DNA from: Thermoplasmata archaeon
GTDB taxonomy: Archaea > Thermoplasmatota > Thermoplasmata > GCA-020350865
NCBI GenBank assembly: GCA_020348445.1
Contig: CP070751.1
Span: forward strand, 4,653,060-4,717,059
Reading direction: 5' to 3'
DNA: 64,000 nucleotides
Shown: positions 9,053 through 16,792 of the stretch, in pieces
Numbering within the stretch: position 1 is the stretch's first letter
How the letters are laid out: each line of letters starts with the position of its first letter
Notes under the pieces: model-generated
Seen by the model: only the letters and a program-made list of their open reading frames with translations
Told to the model about the DNA's origin: nothing
Databases searched by the model: none
Translations under genes and position numbers: made by a program

Positions 9053-9376
9053 TTACAGCTTGCCTTCCTTGGCCTTTTTCTGGAGTCTTTTGGAGCGCTC
9101 TTTAGAGGAGAAGCCCGTGGCCCTGAGCAGGAACTCGTTTTTTGCCCTGATGGTCTTCATGACCTCGTCGTCGCCTACATTGGGGTCGGTTGCGATATCC
9201 ACGCATAGCTCCTTTTTGCTTTTGATCCAGGCTGTGATGGGTTTCATTGCCCCGTAGTTCGCCTTGAACTTGTCCCCGTCCTTTTCCACATTTCCGAAGA
9301 CCTCTGTCATTAGATTATCCAGCCCCAGATCTTCCAGGGTCTTGTAGTGTCCTCTTTTTATATCCAGTGTTTGCAT
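9053..9376 (-). CDS. Small conserved archaeal protein, DUF5611-like
   Basis: A 107-residue soluble protein, start ATG at 9376 preceded by GGTGGATGT. It begins MQTLDIKRGHYKTLEDLGLD and ends in a lysine-rich helix (SSKERSKRLQKKAKEGKL). The sequence resembles a small archaeal family that I believe is DUF5611, but the assignment is from memory and uncertain. No catalytic motif, cysteine cluster or membrane segment is visible. It is convergent with the PAC2 gene (20 nt between stops) and is probably a single-gene unit. Confidence 0.6.
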   Translation of the reverse strand: MQTLDIKRGHYKTLEDLGLDNLMTEVFGNVEKDGDKFKANYGAMKPITAWIKSKKELCVDIATDPNVGDDEVMKTIRAKNEFLLRATGFSSKERSKRLQKKAKEGKL

Positions 9377-9491
9377 ACATCCACCTCAATCTAAACGATG
9401 TAATGGATTCAAGCTTCAAAAAATTTTCTGAGAGATTTTTTATATTGTATCCTGGAATTAGGATTCTCATTGGGAATACATGATTCGGCCA

Positions 9492-10478
9492 TTACCCTCG
9501 TCTCTTCAACAAGACAACTATGATAATAATAAGCACAATTATTATTACCAAAACACTCAAGGCAATGAGTAAGAGGTTCTCCTCCACAAAGCTCTCCTCC
9601 TCTTTAGGAGGTGGAACCGAAATATCAGAATTGGGATTTGAACCTGCAGCCACCTCTTCACCATCAGTGTATGTATCATCGTCCGAATCTGGATCATTTG
9701 GATTTGTTGAATACAAAGATTCATTATGGTTGTTGAGGCCGTCATTATCGGGATCGTCGTCAGCATCTGAGGCATCCTTTGGATTTAAACCATTTTGCTC
9801 TTCCCAATCATCTGACATTCCGTCGCCATCATCATCAGTATCTTCGGAATCTGGGATACCATCCCCATCGAAATCATGAAAGGGTAGAACATAATCGTTA
9901 CCTGCAGATGTAAAGTCGACTCCATAGTAGCTTCCTGGCTCCTGTGCGAACCTCTCGTTTCTATGGGTTATTGCTTCTGGAGCAGCAAGTGTATCTCCTT
10001 CCTTGACATCTCCTATTCCCGCTTTTGGAATGTCTATATGAATATAGGCAGGTGTACCGTAAACTATTTGTCCAGAACAAACTCCTACTATGGTGTATGA
10101 GCCATCATTATGTTTGCCATATTCCCACTCCTCGGTTCCATTATCTTCCCTGTCAAGCCATGCGAACCATCTGTATTCCTCGGTATTACCTCCAAAATAC
10201 CACCTAACAGCATAATCAGAACCATCCTCCAGATCCTCTGCCGAGGGGATGCTAAGGATTTTAATGGTAATTCTAATATGAGTTTCCGATTTTTCGGAAA
10301 ACCATGCAGCCACAATATCCAAGTGATCTGCGTTACCCTCAGTGGGGTAGTGATTATCGATGGCATCACCTTCATCATCGGTGATCTCAGGTTCAGATTC
10401 ACTACCTGCACTGACATTCAAGCTTGAGATTCCGAATAAAAACATGACTATTATAGCTATTATTAACTCCCTCTTCAT
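9492..10478 (-). CDS. Secreted membrane-anchored protein with calcium-binding TSP3-like repeats
   Basis: The start is the ATG at 10478, five nt after GGTGA; the frame extends to a GTG at 10487 inside that site. The 328-residue product has a signal peptide (RELIIAIIVMFLFGISSLNVSA), then a domain beginning SEPEITDDEGDA and containing HLDIVAAWF. This start also occurs in the protein at 15354-16538. Around residues 200-285 there is a run of DxDGDGIPD/DTDDDGDGMSD calcium-binding repeats. A single transmembrane helix and KRRG close the protein. It has a tandem paralogue at 10580-11587. Function unknown; probably a surface-exposed Ca-binding protein. Confidence 0.75.
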   Translation of the reverse strand: MKRELIIAIIVMFLFGISSLNVSAGSESEPEITDDEGDAIDNHYPTEGNADHLDIVAAWFSEKSETHIRITIKILSIPSAEDLEDGSDYAVRWYFGGNTEEYRWFAWLDREDNGTEEWEYGKHNDGSYTIVGVCSGQIVYGTPAYIHIDIPKAGIGDVKEGDTLAAPEAITHRNERFAQEPGSYYGVDFTSAGNDYVLPFHDFDGDGIPDSEDTDDDGDGMSDDWEEQNGLNPKDASDADDDPDNDGLNNHNESLYSTNPNDPDSDDDTYTDGEEVAAGSNPNSDISVPPPKEEESFVEENLLLIALSVLVIIIVLIIIIVVLLKRRG

Positions 10479-10483
10479 CGTAT

Positions 10484-10560
10484 TCACCTTCCAGTGGATT
10501 CCTCAGCTACTGAATGAAGCTGGAATTATATAAGATTTTGTGTATATTTTAGATATTGAG
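10484..10560 (-). promoter_or_regulatory. Upstream region duplicated between the two tandem surface genes (copy 1)
   Basis: Read on the minus strand, this region ends in CACTGGAAGGTGA before the start codon and contains an AT-rich promoter-like TATATTTT/TATATAAG stretch. It aligns by eye with 11592-11660 upstream of the paralogue (shared elements: ACTGGAAGGTGA, GAATGA, AATTAT, TTTTGT, TATATTTT). Both genes therefore seem to carry the same promoter and binding site, copied along with the coding region. Confidence 0.45.
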
Positions 10561-10579
10561 GAAGGAAAGAGATCGCGAG

Positions 10580-11587
10580 TTATCGTTTTCCTTTCACATA
10601 AAGGCCTACTACGAGAATGATTATTAAAAATATTATCACAAGAACAACGACCGCAATCACCATCATGTTCTCCTCTAAGAAGCTCTTCTTCTCCCCAGGT
10701 GGCTTAGATGAGTCAAGTAAGGGATTTGAGCCTGCAGCCACCTCCTCACCATCGGTGTAACCATCATCATCTGAATCCGAATCCTGTGGATCTGTGCCGT
10801 ATGAGTTTTCCTGGGTATTGTTGAGGCCATCGGAATCTGTATCCTCATCTGCATCAGAGGGGTCCTTTGGATCTAGGTCATTATTTTCTTCCCATTCATC
10901 AGTTAGACCGTCGTTGTCGTCATCTGTATCAAGAAAATCAGGTTCTCCATCCAAGTCAGTGTCATCTTCCAATGGAAGAACAAAATAACTATCTCCATTG
11001 AGATAATGAGTTACTTCCGTGGAACCGGCTTGGTAGTGAGGTAAGTATCCAACAGCAACATGGTATTCCTTTGGAAGAACGTCAATATCAAGATCAAATT
11101 CGAACAAATAGATATCAGTTTCATTATAAGGAAGTTTTTGACTTCCCGCTTCTTGATAATCGTCGTTCTCATCATAATAAAAGAAAACGAATCTAATCTC
11201 TTTTGGATATCCACCAACTATTGGATCGAAACTGAGATGCACACGACCTGTAATTGGGTCATCTGTAAAGTATAGGTTCCAGCCTCGTTCATATGTTGAA
11301 CTGCAATCGTCCCTTATATTAAAAGCGACGCCTGACCAACCATCGCCACCAGTGTATGTATCAGTCCATGTATCAGCTGACTCAGAATCATCCATTTCAA
11401 TATCAGCCCAATAACCCGTAGAGTCGCCATAATCCTTTATATGAAGATACAGTGTGTTTTTACTCCCGCAGGGACACCATCTTTCGTATTCTTCCTCTTC
11501 CTCTCCATCTCCACAAGATACTGCAGCCGAAATCACTAAACTGCTAAGAAGCATTGCAATTAGGACGAAAATAAACTCCCTGTTCAT
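10580..11587 (-). CDS. Paralogous secreted protein with TSP3-like repeats and C-terminal anchor
   Basis: The start is taken as the second of two adjacent ATGs (11587), four nt after GGTGA; 335 residues. A signal peptide (MNREFIFVLIAMLLSSLVISA) is followed by a cysteine-containing N-terminal region (CPCGSKN) and a beta-rich domain. Then come acidic repeats (DTDDDNDGLTD, DSDSDDDGYTDGEEVAAGSNP), one transmembrane helix and KGKR. The repeats and anchor closely match the neighbour at 9492-10478, while the N-terminal domains differ, which points to duplication followed by domain exchange. The upstream 70 nt of both genes are also similar. Confidence 0.75.
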   Translation of the reverse strand: MNREFIFVLIAMLLSSLVISAAVSCGDGEEEEEYERWCPCGSKNTLYLHIKDYGDSTGYWADIEMDDSESADTWTDTYTGGDGWSGVAFNIRDDCSSTYERGWNLYFTDDPITGRVHLSFDPIVGGYPKEIRFVFFYYDENDDYQEAGSQKLPYNETDIYLFEFDLDIDVLPKEYHVAVGYLPHYQAGSTEVTHYLNGDSYFVLPLEDDTDLDGEPDFLDTDDDNDGLTDEWEENNDLDPKDPSDADEDTDSDGLNNTQENSYGTDPQDSDSDDDGYTDGEEVAAGSNPLLDSSKPPGEKKSFLEENMMVIAVVVLVIIFLIIILVVGLYVKGKR

Positions 11588-11791
11588 CATATCACCTTCC
11601 AGTATTATCCTCATCCCCCGAATGATGCCATAATTATTTAATATTTTGTATATTTTTCAGGTAGAAAGAAACCTCAATTAAAAAGGGGTCATCATCTGGC
11701 AATATATAATTTAGTGTTACCTCTGGGGTAGAACCATAGATAAATATTATTAAGGAGAATAGAAATTATCCCTTTGGATAGTGAACAAACC

Positions 11792-11950
11792 ATGAAATCA
11801 ATTGGGCTCTGCTTTCGCTGTGGTGCGCCCGCTATGCTGTCATGTCCATTATGTGGCAGGTTAATATGCAGATCATGTCGTGATCCTCAAATCGTGATTT
11901 GCCTCGACTGTGCAAATAAAAAACAGACAGGTTTTGAAAGGAAGTTCTAG
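11792..11950 (+). CDS. Small zinc-binding protein (52 residues)
   Basis: This 53-codon frame from ATG 11792 encodes a product with at least four CxxC-type pairs: CFRCG near residue 7, CPLCG, CRSC and CLDC. The spacing resembles a B-box or HIT-type zinc finger. A TATA-like ATAAATATTA lies about 50 nt upstream, but no clear ribosome binding site precedes the ATG, so the true start may differ. The stop codon overlaps the convergent pheS stop in a shared CTAG. I do not recognise a family. The dense, evenly spaced cysteines argue that it is a real gene despite its size. Confidence 0.6.
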   Translation: MKSIGLCFRCGAPAMLSCPLCGRLICRSCRDPQIVICLDCANKKQTGFERKF

Positions 11951-13473
11951 ATATAAGGGGCGTTTTTAAGCCAATCTATATCATTGAAATACAGGCTTCG
12001 GATGTCTTTTAAACCATATCTTAACATCACGAGCCGTTCCAATCCCAGACCCCAGGCAAGAACCGGATGTTTCACCCCAAATGGATGTGTTACCTCTGGC
12101 CTGAAAATGCCTGCCCCACCGTACTCAAGCCATTTTCCCCCAAGTTGTATCTCCACCTCAAGGCTAGGTTCAGTATACGGGAAATAACCAGGACGAATTC
12201 TTATCTTCTCAAATCCCAGTTTCTTGTAAAATTCCGTCAATATCCCTATGAGCATCCTGAGATTGGCCTTCTCCTCCATAACTATGCCCTCGATCTGCTG
12301 AAATTCTGGAAGATGCGTTGAATCCAAAGCCTCCCTTCGGAAAACCCTACCTATTGAGAAGACCTTCACTGGGGGATTTGGATGCTCGGAAAGATATCTT
12401 ATGGTGTTCACAGTTGTATGGGTTCTAAGAATCGCCCGTTCAGCTTCCTTTACATCCCACCTGTATCTCCATCCTATCGAGGGGAGATCACCCCCATGTT
12501 CGTGCATGTCCTTTATCTTCTTGGCTGTGGTTTCATTGATCTTTAGTCTCCCGGGTTTTTTCAGGTAAAACGTATCCTGTGCATCCCTTGCAGGGTGATC
12601 CTGCGGAATGAACAGCGCGTCCATGTTCCAAAAACACGAGTGTATGAAGTCTGTCTCGATCTCAGTGAAGCCCATGGATAGGAAGATATCCCTTATCTTG
12701 TGAATCAACCGCTGCATTGGATGGACTGCTCCACTGTATATCTTGGGTGCGAATGTGCCTACGTCGTATCTTCTCAATTCCACGTCCTTCCATTTTCCTG
12801 TCTGCAACAATTCAGGTGTTAACTGAGACATCTGCTCTTTGATCTTTAGAGGCATAGATGATATCTCTTTCCCTAAATCAGTAAGCTTAACAGATCTAAG
12901 GACCATGGATCTTTCCTTGACTATATCCTGCCTGGACATGAGGGTTTTAATGACCTCAGAATTAACGTCATCTTCGGATAGCTCTCCCTTGGCAAGTTGT
13001 TCAATCAACTTCTCGTCCTCGCCTTTTGAGTCCATGGCCTGCTTGCCCCTCTCTGTGATCTCGATTAAGGTTTTACCCTCTTTCTTAGATATAGTGGCCC
13101 ATCCCTTTCTCTTCATCCATCCAACAGCTAACTGAACTTCGTTGGGCTTCAATTTACTGCTCCTTTTTAATTCCTGTACCTTCAGGATTCCTCTATTTTT
13201 CTTTAGAATCCGAAGAGCCCTTCTTTCGGGAAGGTCTTTGGTCGCCGTCTGTTTCTTAGCAAGGGAATAGTAATTTTTAACTCTCTCGCTCATCATAACC
13301 AGCTTCTTGGACTGAAGCCAGGAGGCTGCGTTCATGACTTCCACAAGCTTGGAGAATTTCCCGGATTTCATTACCTCCTCTGGACTGGTCTCTCCAAGTT
13401 CTTTTAAAGTCATAAGAAATTTCTTTTCTGCGTTGGATAGCTCTTCTATAATCTTATCTTTCACCCGGACCAC
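11947..13473 (-). CDS. pheS: Phenylalanyl-tRNA synthetase alpha subunit
   Basis: A 508-residue archaeal-type PheRS alpha chain, which with PheT charges tRNA-Phe. The N-terminal 200 residues contain winged-helix-like tRNA-binding modules. The class II catalytic core follows, with MGFTEIETDFIHSCFWNMDAL, QDHPARDAQDTFYL, and the motif 3 region GLGLERLVMLRYG near the C-terminus. FRREALDSTHLPEFQQIEG is the conserved motif 2 region. The annotated start is a GTG at 13473; a second GTG at 13464 is possible and neither has a strong binding site. pheT is not in the window. Confidence 0.95.
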   Translation of the reverse strand: MVRVKDKIIEELSNAEKKFLMTLKELGETSPEEVMKSGKFSKLVEVMNAASWLQSKKLVMMSERVKNYYSLAKKQTATKDLPERRALRILKKNRGILKVQELKRSSKLKPNEVQLAVGWMKRKGWATISKKEGKTLIEITERGKQAMDSKGEDEKLIEQLAKGELSEDDVNSEVIKTLMSRQDIVKERSMVLRSVKLTDLGKEISSMPLKIKEQMSQLTPELLQTGKWKDVELRRYDVGTFAPKIYSGAVHPMQRLIHKIRDIFLSMGFTEIETDFIHSCFWNMDALFIPQDHPARDAQDTFYLKKPGRLKINETTAKKIKDMHEHGGDLPSIGWRYRWDVKEAERAILRTHTTVNTIRYLSEHPNPPVKVFSIGRVFRREALDSTHLPEFQQIEGIVMEEKANLRMLIGILTEFYKKLGFEKIRIRPGYFPYTEPSLEVEIQLGGKWLEYGGAGIFRPEVTHPFGVKHPVLAWGLGLERLVMLRYGLKDIRSLYFNDIDWLKNAPYI

Positions 13474-13553
13474 TTCGTAGGGCCATAAAACAATTTAATG
13501 CTTTAAATATTTCCTTTTAATTCCTAAAAATTGTATTTGAATATCGCTTACTG

Positions 13554-13958
13554 TTATTTCTCCTTTAAAAATTCACCGAACTTCAAATCCGTGGTTCTAA
13601 TATGCAAAATAAGCCAATCTATAAGGAACCTCTGCACTTGTGATGCAAAATGTTCCAGGTCCTTTTCTGATTCCAGATTCTTGATCAACCTGCTGGTAGT
13701 ATTCTTGAATTTTTCATGCTCTTTTTTCTGATGCTCCAATCCCGGATAATCATATTTTCCCATATAGCTCTCTTCTGTGGCAAAGTGCATTTCCGCGTAA
13801 TCATCCATGAACCTGAGCATTGTGGCGATTTTATCCTTCCCCGTCTTATGTAAAATGCATTGTGCAAGTTCATCCAGTTTTATAATAAGTTCTTTGTGCT
13901 GGCTATCTATCTCTCCGATTCCTACTGATAGGCTATCCTCCCATTCAAAAATCGCCAT
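13554..13958 (-). CDS. Bacteriohemerythrin-like O2-binding protein
   Basis: The start is the ATG at 13958, 7 nt after GGAGGT, giving 134 residues; an upstream in-frame GTG lies inside the binding site. This is a single-domain hemerythrin: a four-helix bundle with a di-iron site that binds oxygen or iron. Visible ligands are His21 (DSQHKEL), His58 and Glu62 (HFATEE), His81, His119 and Asp124 (LHIRTTD). At the position usually occupied by the fourth His there is Gln77, with His76 just before it. The gene lies 15 nt downstream of trpS with its binding site in that gap, so it is probably co-transcribed. Confidence 0.88.
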   Translation of the reverse strand: MAIFEWEDSLSVGIGEIDSQHKELIIKLDELAQCILHKTGKDKIATMLRFMDDYAEMHFATEESYMGKYDYPGLEHQKKEHEKFKNTTSRLIKNLESEKDLEHFASQVQRFLIDWLILHIRTTDLKFGEFLKEK

Positions 13959-13973
13959 TAGCGATACCTCCAC

Positions 13974-15287
13974 CTACTCCCAAACAAGATACTCGCTTAT
14001 CTTGTTCCTTGCAGCCCTTCTCTTCTTGGCCAAATTTGAAAGAAAATCCTCCATGAGCTGTGCTGCATAGTTCTTGCACTCACCGCACATCCGCTCGCCG
14101 CTTTTACATGTTTCGAAGATGTTCACAAGCTCGTCATCATCCTCCACCAAATGATAAAGCATTAGTTCGTAGACTGTACATTCCTCTGGTTTTCCCCCGT
14201 GCTTCTTCTGCTCTTCAAGTGATATCGCACCCCCGGTTTTCGCGTTTTTTACCTTCTTAGCCCCCACTTCAGGCTCATCATTTAACATAATAACGCTTTC
14301 TGGTATGGAAGATGACATCTTACCTCCTGTAAGCCCTGACATGAACATGTTGTAGGCTGAAGAGGGGGGATAGAATCCGTATCCTCCAAATTTGAGTTCG
14401 ATGGGAATTAAAGTTGCATCTATTTTATAAATATCCTCGTTTTTGGCATCCTTGATGTACAGCGCCTTATACCCATAGTTGGTGTCAAACTCGGAAAAAC
14501 CATTTTCAGATAAGGCTCCTTGGGCAACGTCTAAAAGTTCATTTACATTCTCGTCGCCCTTTACAAAAACTCCCAGATAGCCATCAGCTGTTTCCTTTAC
14601 ACTGAAAAATCTGAAAGCAGCGGCGAGGTTTCTTGTGAGTCTCATATGAGGGTCCTGGTCCACTCCCACCGGCACCAAAGTAGGTCTTGGCCCGCCGTAT
14701 CTCTCAAGCTGAACATGCAGTATATCCCCCACCTGAACCAGAGGAGAAAAGACATGGGCCATATTTGTTGAATCCTCAAATCCATAAATAGCCTTCATTT
14801 CGGACCAATTGACCTTCTTACTCAGGGTGTAACCCAGGTTCTTTACAGCCTCTCTTTTTGATTGAAAGTATATCTCACAGTTATCAGGTTTCAATCCCAG
14901 TGCTATATAATTTAAAATGTAACTCTCTATTGCAATCTCCTTTGCTTCTTCGAGGCTAATATCTCTTGTGGCATAGGCCTCTATATCAGCCACAGCAACA
15001 AAAACCTCTGCGCCTTGGGACTGATAATATATTACCTGGTCAATTACCATCTTATTGCCTATGTGCATGTTTCCCGAGGGCATCAATCCCGTAAGTATCA
15101 CGAAACGCTTCCTGTTCATAATAGCATCCTTGATCAGCTCAAAGCCCCTGTGCCCGAAAATCGCACCTCTTCGAATGAGTTTGCAGGGATTAGGAAGACC
15201 TGTTGGATCATATGTCTGGATGCCGAACTCATCTCTCAGCCTGGCATAGTCTTCATATTGCGTTGATGACCAGGGATCTATCCTCAA
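13974..15287 (-). CDS. trpS: Tryptophanyl-tRNA synthetase
   Basis: A class I synthetase of 437 residues in the archaeal/eukaryal TrpRS group. The HIGH-equivalent is SGNMHIGNK near residue 72 and the KMSKS loop is KMSSS near 325. The TrpRS-like core includes VGVDQDPHMRLTRNLA. The start is a TTG at 15287 with GGAGG seven nt upstream. The C-terminus holds CGECKNYAAQLM and a basic helix. It leads a two-gene unit with the hemerythrin gene. Confidence 0.94.
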   Translation of the reverse strand: MRIDPWSSTQYEDYARLRDEFGIQTYDPTGLPNPCKLIRRGAIFGHRGFELIKDAIMNRKRFVILTGLMPSGNMHIGNKMVIDQVIYYQSQGAEVFVAVADIEAYATRDISLEEAKEIAIESYILNYIALGLKPDNCEIYFQSKREAVKNLGYTLSKKVNWSEMKAIYGFEDSTNMAHVFSPLVQVGDILHVQLERYGGPRPTLVPVGVDQDPHMRLTRNLAAAFRFFSVKETADGYLGVFVKGDENVNELLDVAQGALSENGFSEFDTNYGYKALYIKDAKNEDIYKIDATLIPIELKFGGYGFYPPSSAYNMFMSGLTGGKMSSSIPESVIMLNDEPEVGAKKVKNAKTGGAISLEEQKKHGGKPEECTVYELMLYHLVEDDDELVNIFETCKSGERMCGECKNYAAQLMEDFLSNLAKKRRAARNKISEYLVWE

Positions 15288-15353
15288 TTTTCATCCTCCT
15301 ATGCAGTGTTATAATAAATGCAAAAGCGTTTTCAAAAGTACTGTATATTGAAA

Positions 15354-16538
15354 TCATCTCCTAATCAGAACTGCCAACACAATGATTGCTACGACTACAA
15401 TGGCAATTGCACCCGCGATTATCGCCAGGTTATCTGCGAGCATTTCCATGAATTCCTCGAACCAACCTCCTCCTTCATCCTCATTGGCAGAGCTTAGACC
15501 AATTGCTTTTAGGGTCACAGGGTTTAGAATCGGATAAGTCTCATCTCCATCCTTCTCGTGAATAACTCCTCCGATTTTAACGATAAGAGTGGTACCGTTT
15601 TTCACGTTTTTTGGTGGAGTGATTGTAACTGTTATGTCCCTTTTATCTCCATTGGCAATGGTTGTACTATTGGGGTATAGAACAACAGACCAACTTTCAT
15701 CACCAGATGTAACGTTGAAGTTGAAGTCAACCAGGAATTCATCAGTTCCATTATTTCGGGCTATAACTGTGAAAGTTACAGGCTTTCCGCCATGGGTTTC
15801 CTTTTCGTCATCTGCCACAGAGAGCACGACGTTGTAGTCAATATCTCCTACCCCTCTAATATTATAAGAATCGCCTGGATTGGTGTGATGAGTATGTGCA
15901 AAATCTGTTGCCTGAGTTTTTGGATCACGCTGAGATCCAGAAGGACTGGCATCTGCGTTCCATATGGCTGCCCATGTGTTTATTAGAGACTTGCCTCTGC
16001 CCTTAAGTCCCGATCCGATTCCTACGGCCTCTTTATTAATCTCCCAGGTTATGATATTGTCCACGAAATTATTACTGTTTATACCTTCCGAAACAGCGGT
16101 CTCGGATCCTATTGTGTCTGAGCCTAGTCTATAGCTGACTGAACGAAGCTCCCAGGTCCATGTATTTGTAGGACTGTACATTCCACCTAATGAAAATGCA
16201 TATTGGATTGTAACCGCAACTGCATATCCCTTTCCATCAACATCAAAATAAACCTCATAATCATAGTTGTCACTGGGTTCCTGGCGAAGGTCCATCAATC
16301 CCGGTGGAGCACCTGCCATTTTAAGGTGTATTTCGAGGGTTTCGTTTGTGGGTTCTGGTCCGAACCATGCGGCCTCGATATCCCTAAAACTGGACCCCGG
16401 TTCACCAGTGCTCGTGGAATCACCTGTGGTGTCTTTTACCTCTGGATCGCTCTGATCGCCTGCAATTGCTGTGCAGAAAATGAAGTTTATTACAAATAAT
16501 AGTGCGATTAGAAGTACCACTGAGTTCTTGACATTCAT
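15354..16538 (-). CDS. Secreted, C-terminally anchored surface protein with CARDB/NEW3-like domain
   Basis: The start is the ATG at 16538, preceded by GGGAG; 394 residues. It has a signal peptide (NSVVLLIALLFVINFIFCTAIAG), an N-terminal domain starting SDPEVKDTTGDS and containing DIEAAWF, then an Ig-like domain (NVVLSVADDEKETHGGKPV to TLIVKIGG) that resembles CARDB/NEW3 domains. A single C-terminal transmembrane helix ends in VLIRR. The N-terminal domain matches that of the 9492-10478 protein, so these belong to one dispersed family. N-glycosylation sequons are common. Function unknown. Confidence 0.72.
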   Translation of the reverse strand: MNVKNSVVLLIALLFVINFIFCTAIAGDQSDPEVKDTTGDSTSTGEPGSSFRDIEAAWFGPEPTNETLEIHLKMAGAPPGLMDLRQEPSDNYDYEVYFDVDGKGYAVAVTIQYAFSLGGMYSPTNTWTWELRSVSYRLGSDTIGSETAVSEGINSNNFVDNIITWEINKEAVGIGSGLKGRGKSLINTWAAIWNADASPSGSQRDPKTQATDFAHTHHTNPGDSYNIRGVGDIDYNVVLSVADDEKETHGGKPVTFTVIARNNGTDEFLVDFNFNVTSGDESWSVVLYPNSTTIANGDKRDITVTITPPKNVKNGTTLIVKIGGVIHEKDGDETYPILNPVTLKAIGLSSANEDEGGGWFEEFMEMLADNLAIIAGAIAIVVVAIIVLAVLIRR

Positions 16539-16792
16539 TGCGATTACTCCCAAATATAAGTAAAACATATGATTGGATATAAAAGTTTCGAAGGCTTAAA
16601 AATGGTTGCAACTGGGTATTTAGGCCGTTTTTATAGGATTTCTAATCCGTCATTGATTTCCCAAGGCGAAAATATTATTATCCATTGAAGAGATGATCAA
16701 GTGGTAATTTTTCAAAATTACTGGTGAACCCCAACACCTAAAAATGGGGTGGTGGAAAGGATGGGGGCAGAACCTCATCCCCACATTTTTTT
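16539..16792 (-). terminator. Intergenic region with GC-rich hairpins downstream of gltX
   Basis: Read on the minus strand after the gltX stop, GTGGGGATG ... CATCC ... CACCCCATTTTT can fold into nested stems followed by a T run at about 16740-16785, which looks like a transcription terminator. The remaining AT-rich part leads to the surface protein gene at 16538. No small gene is evident. Confidence 0.4.
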
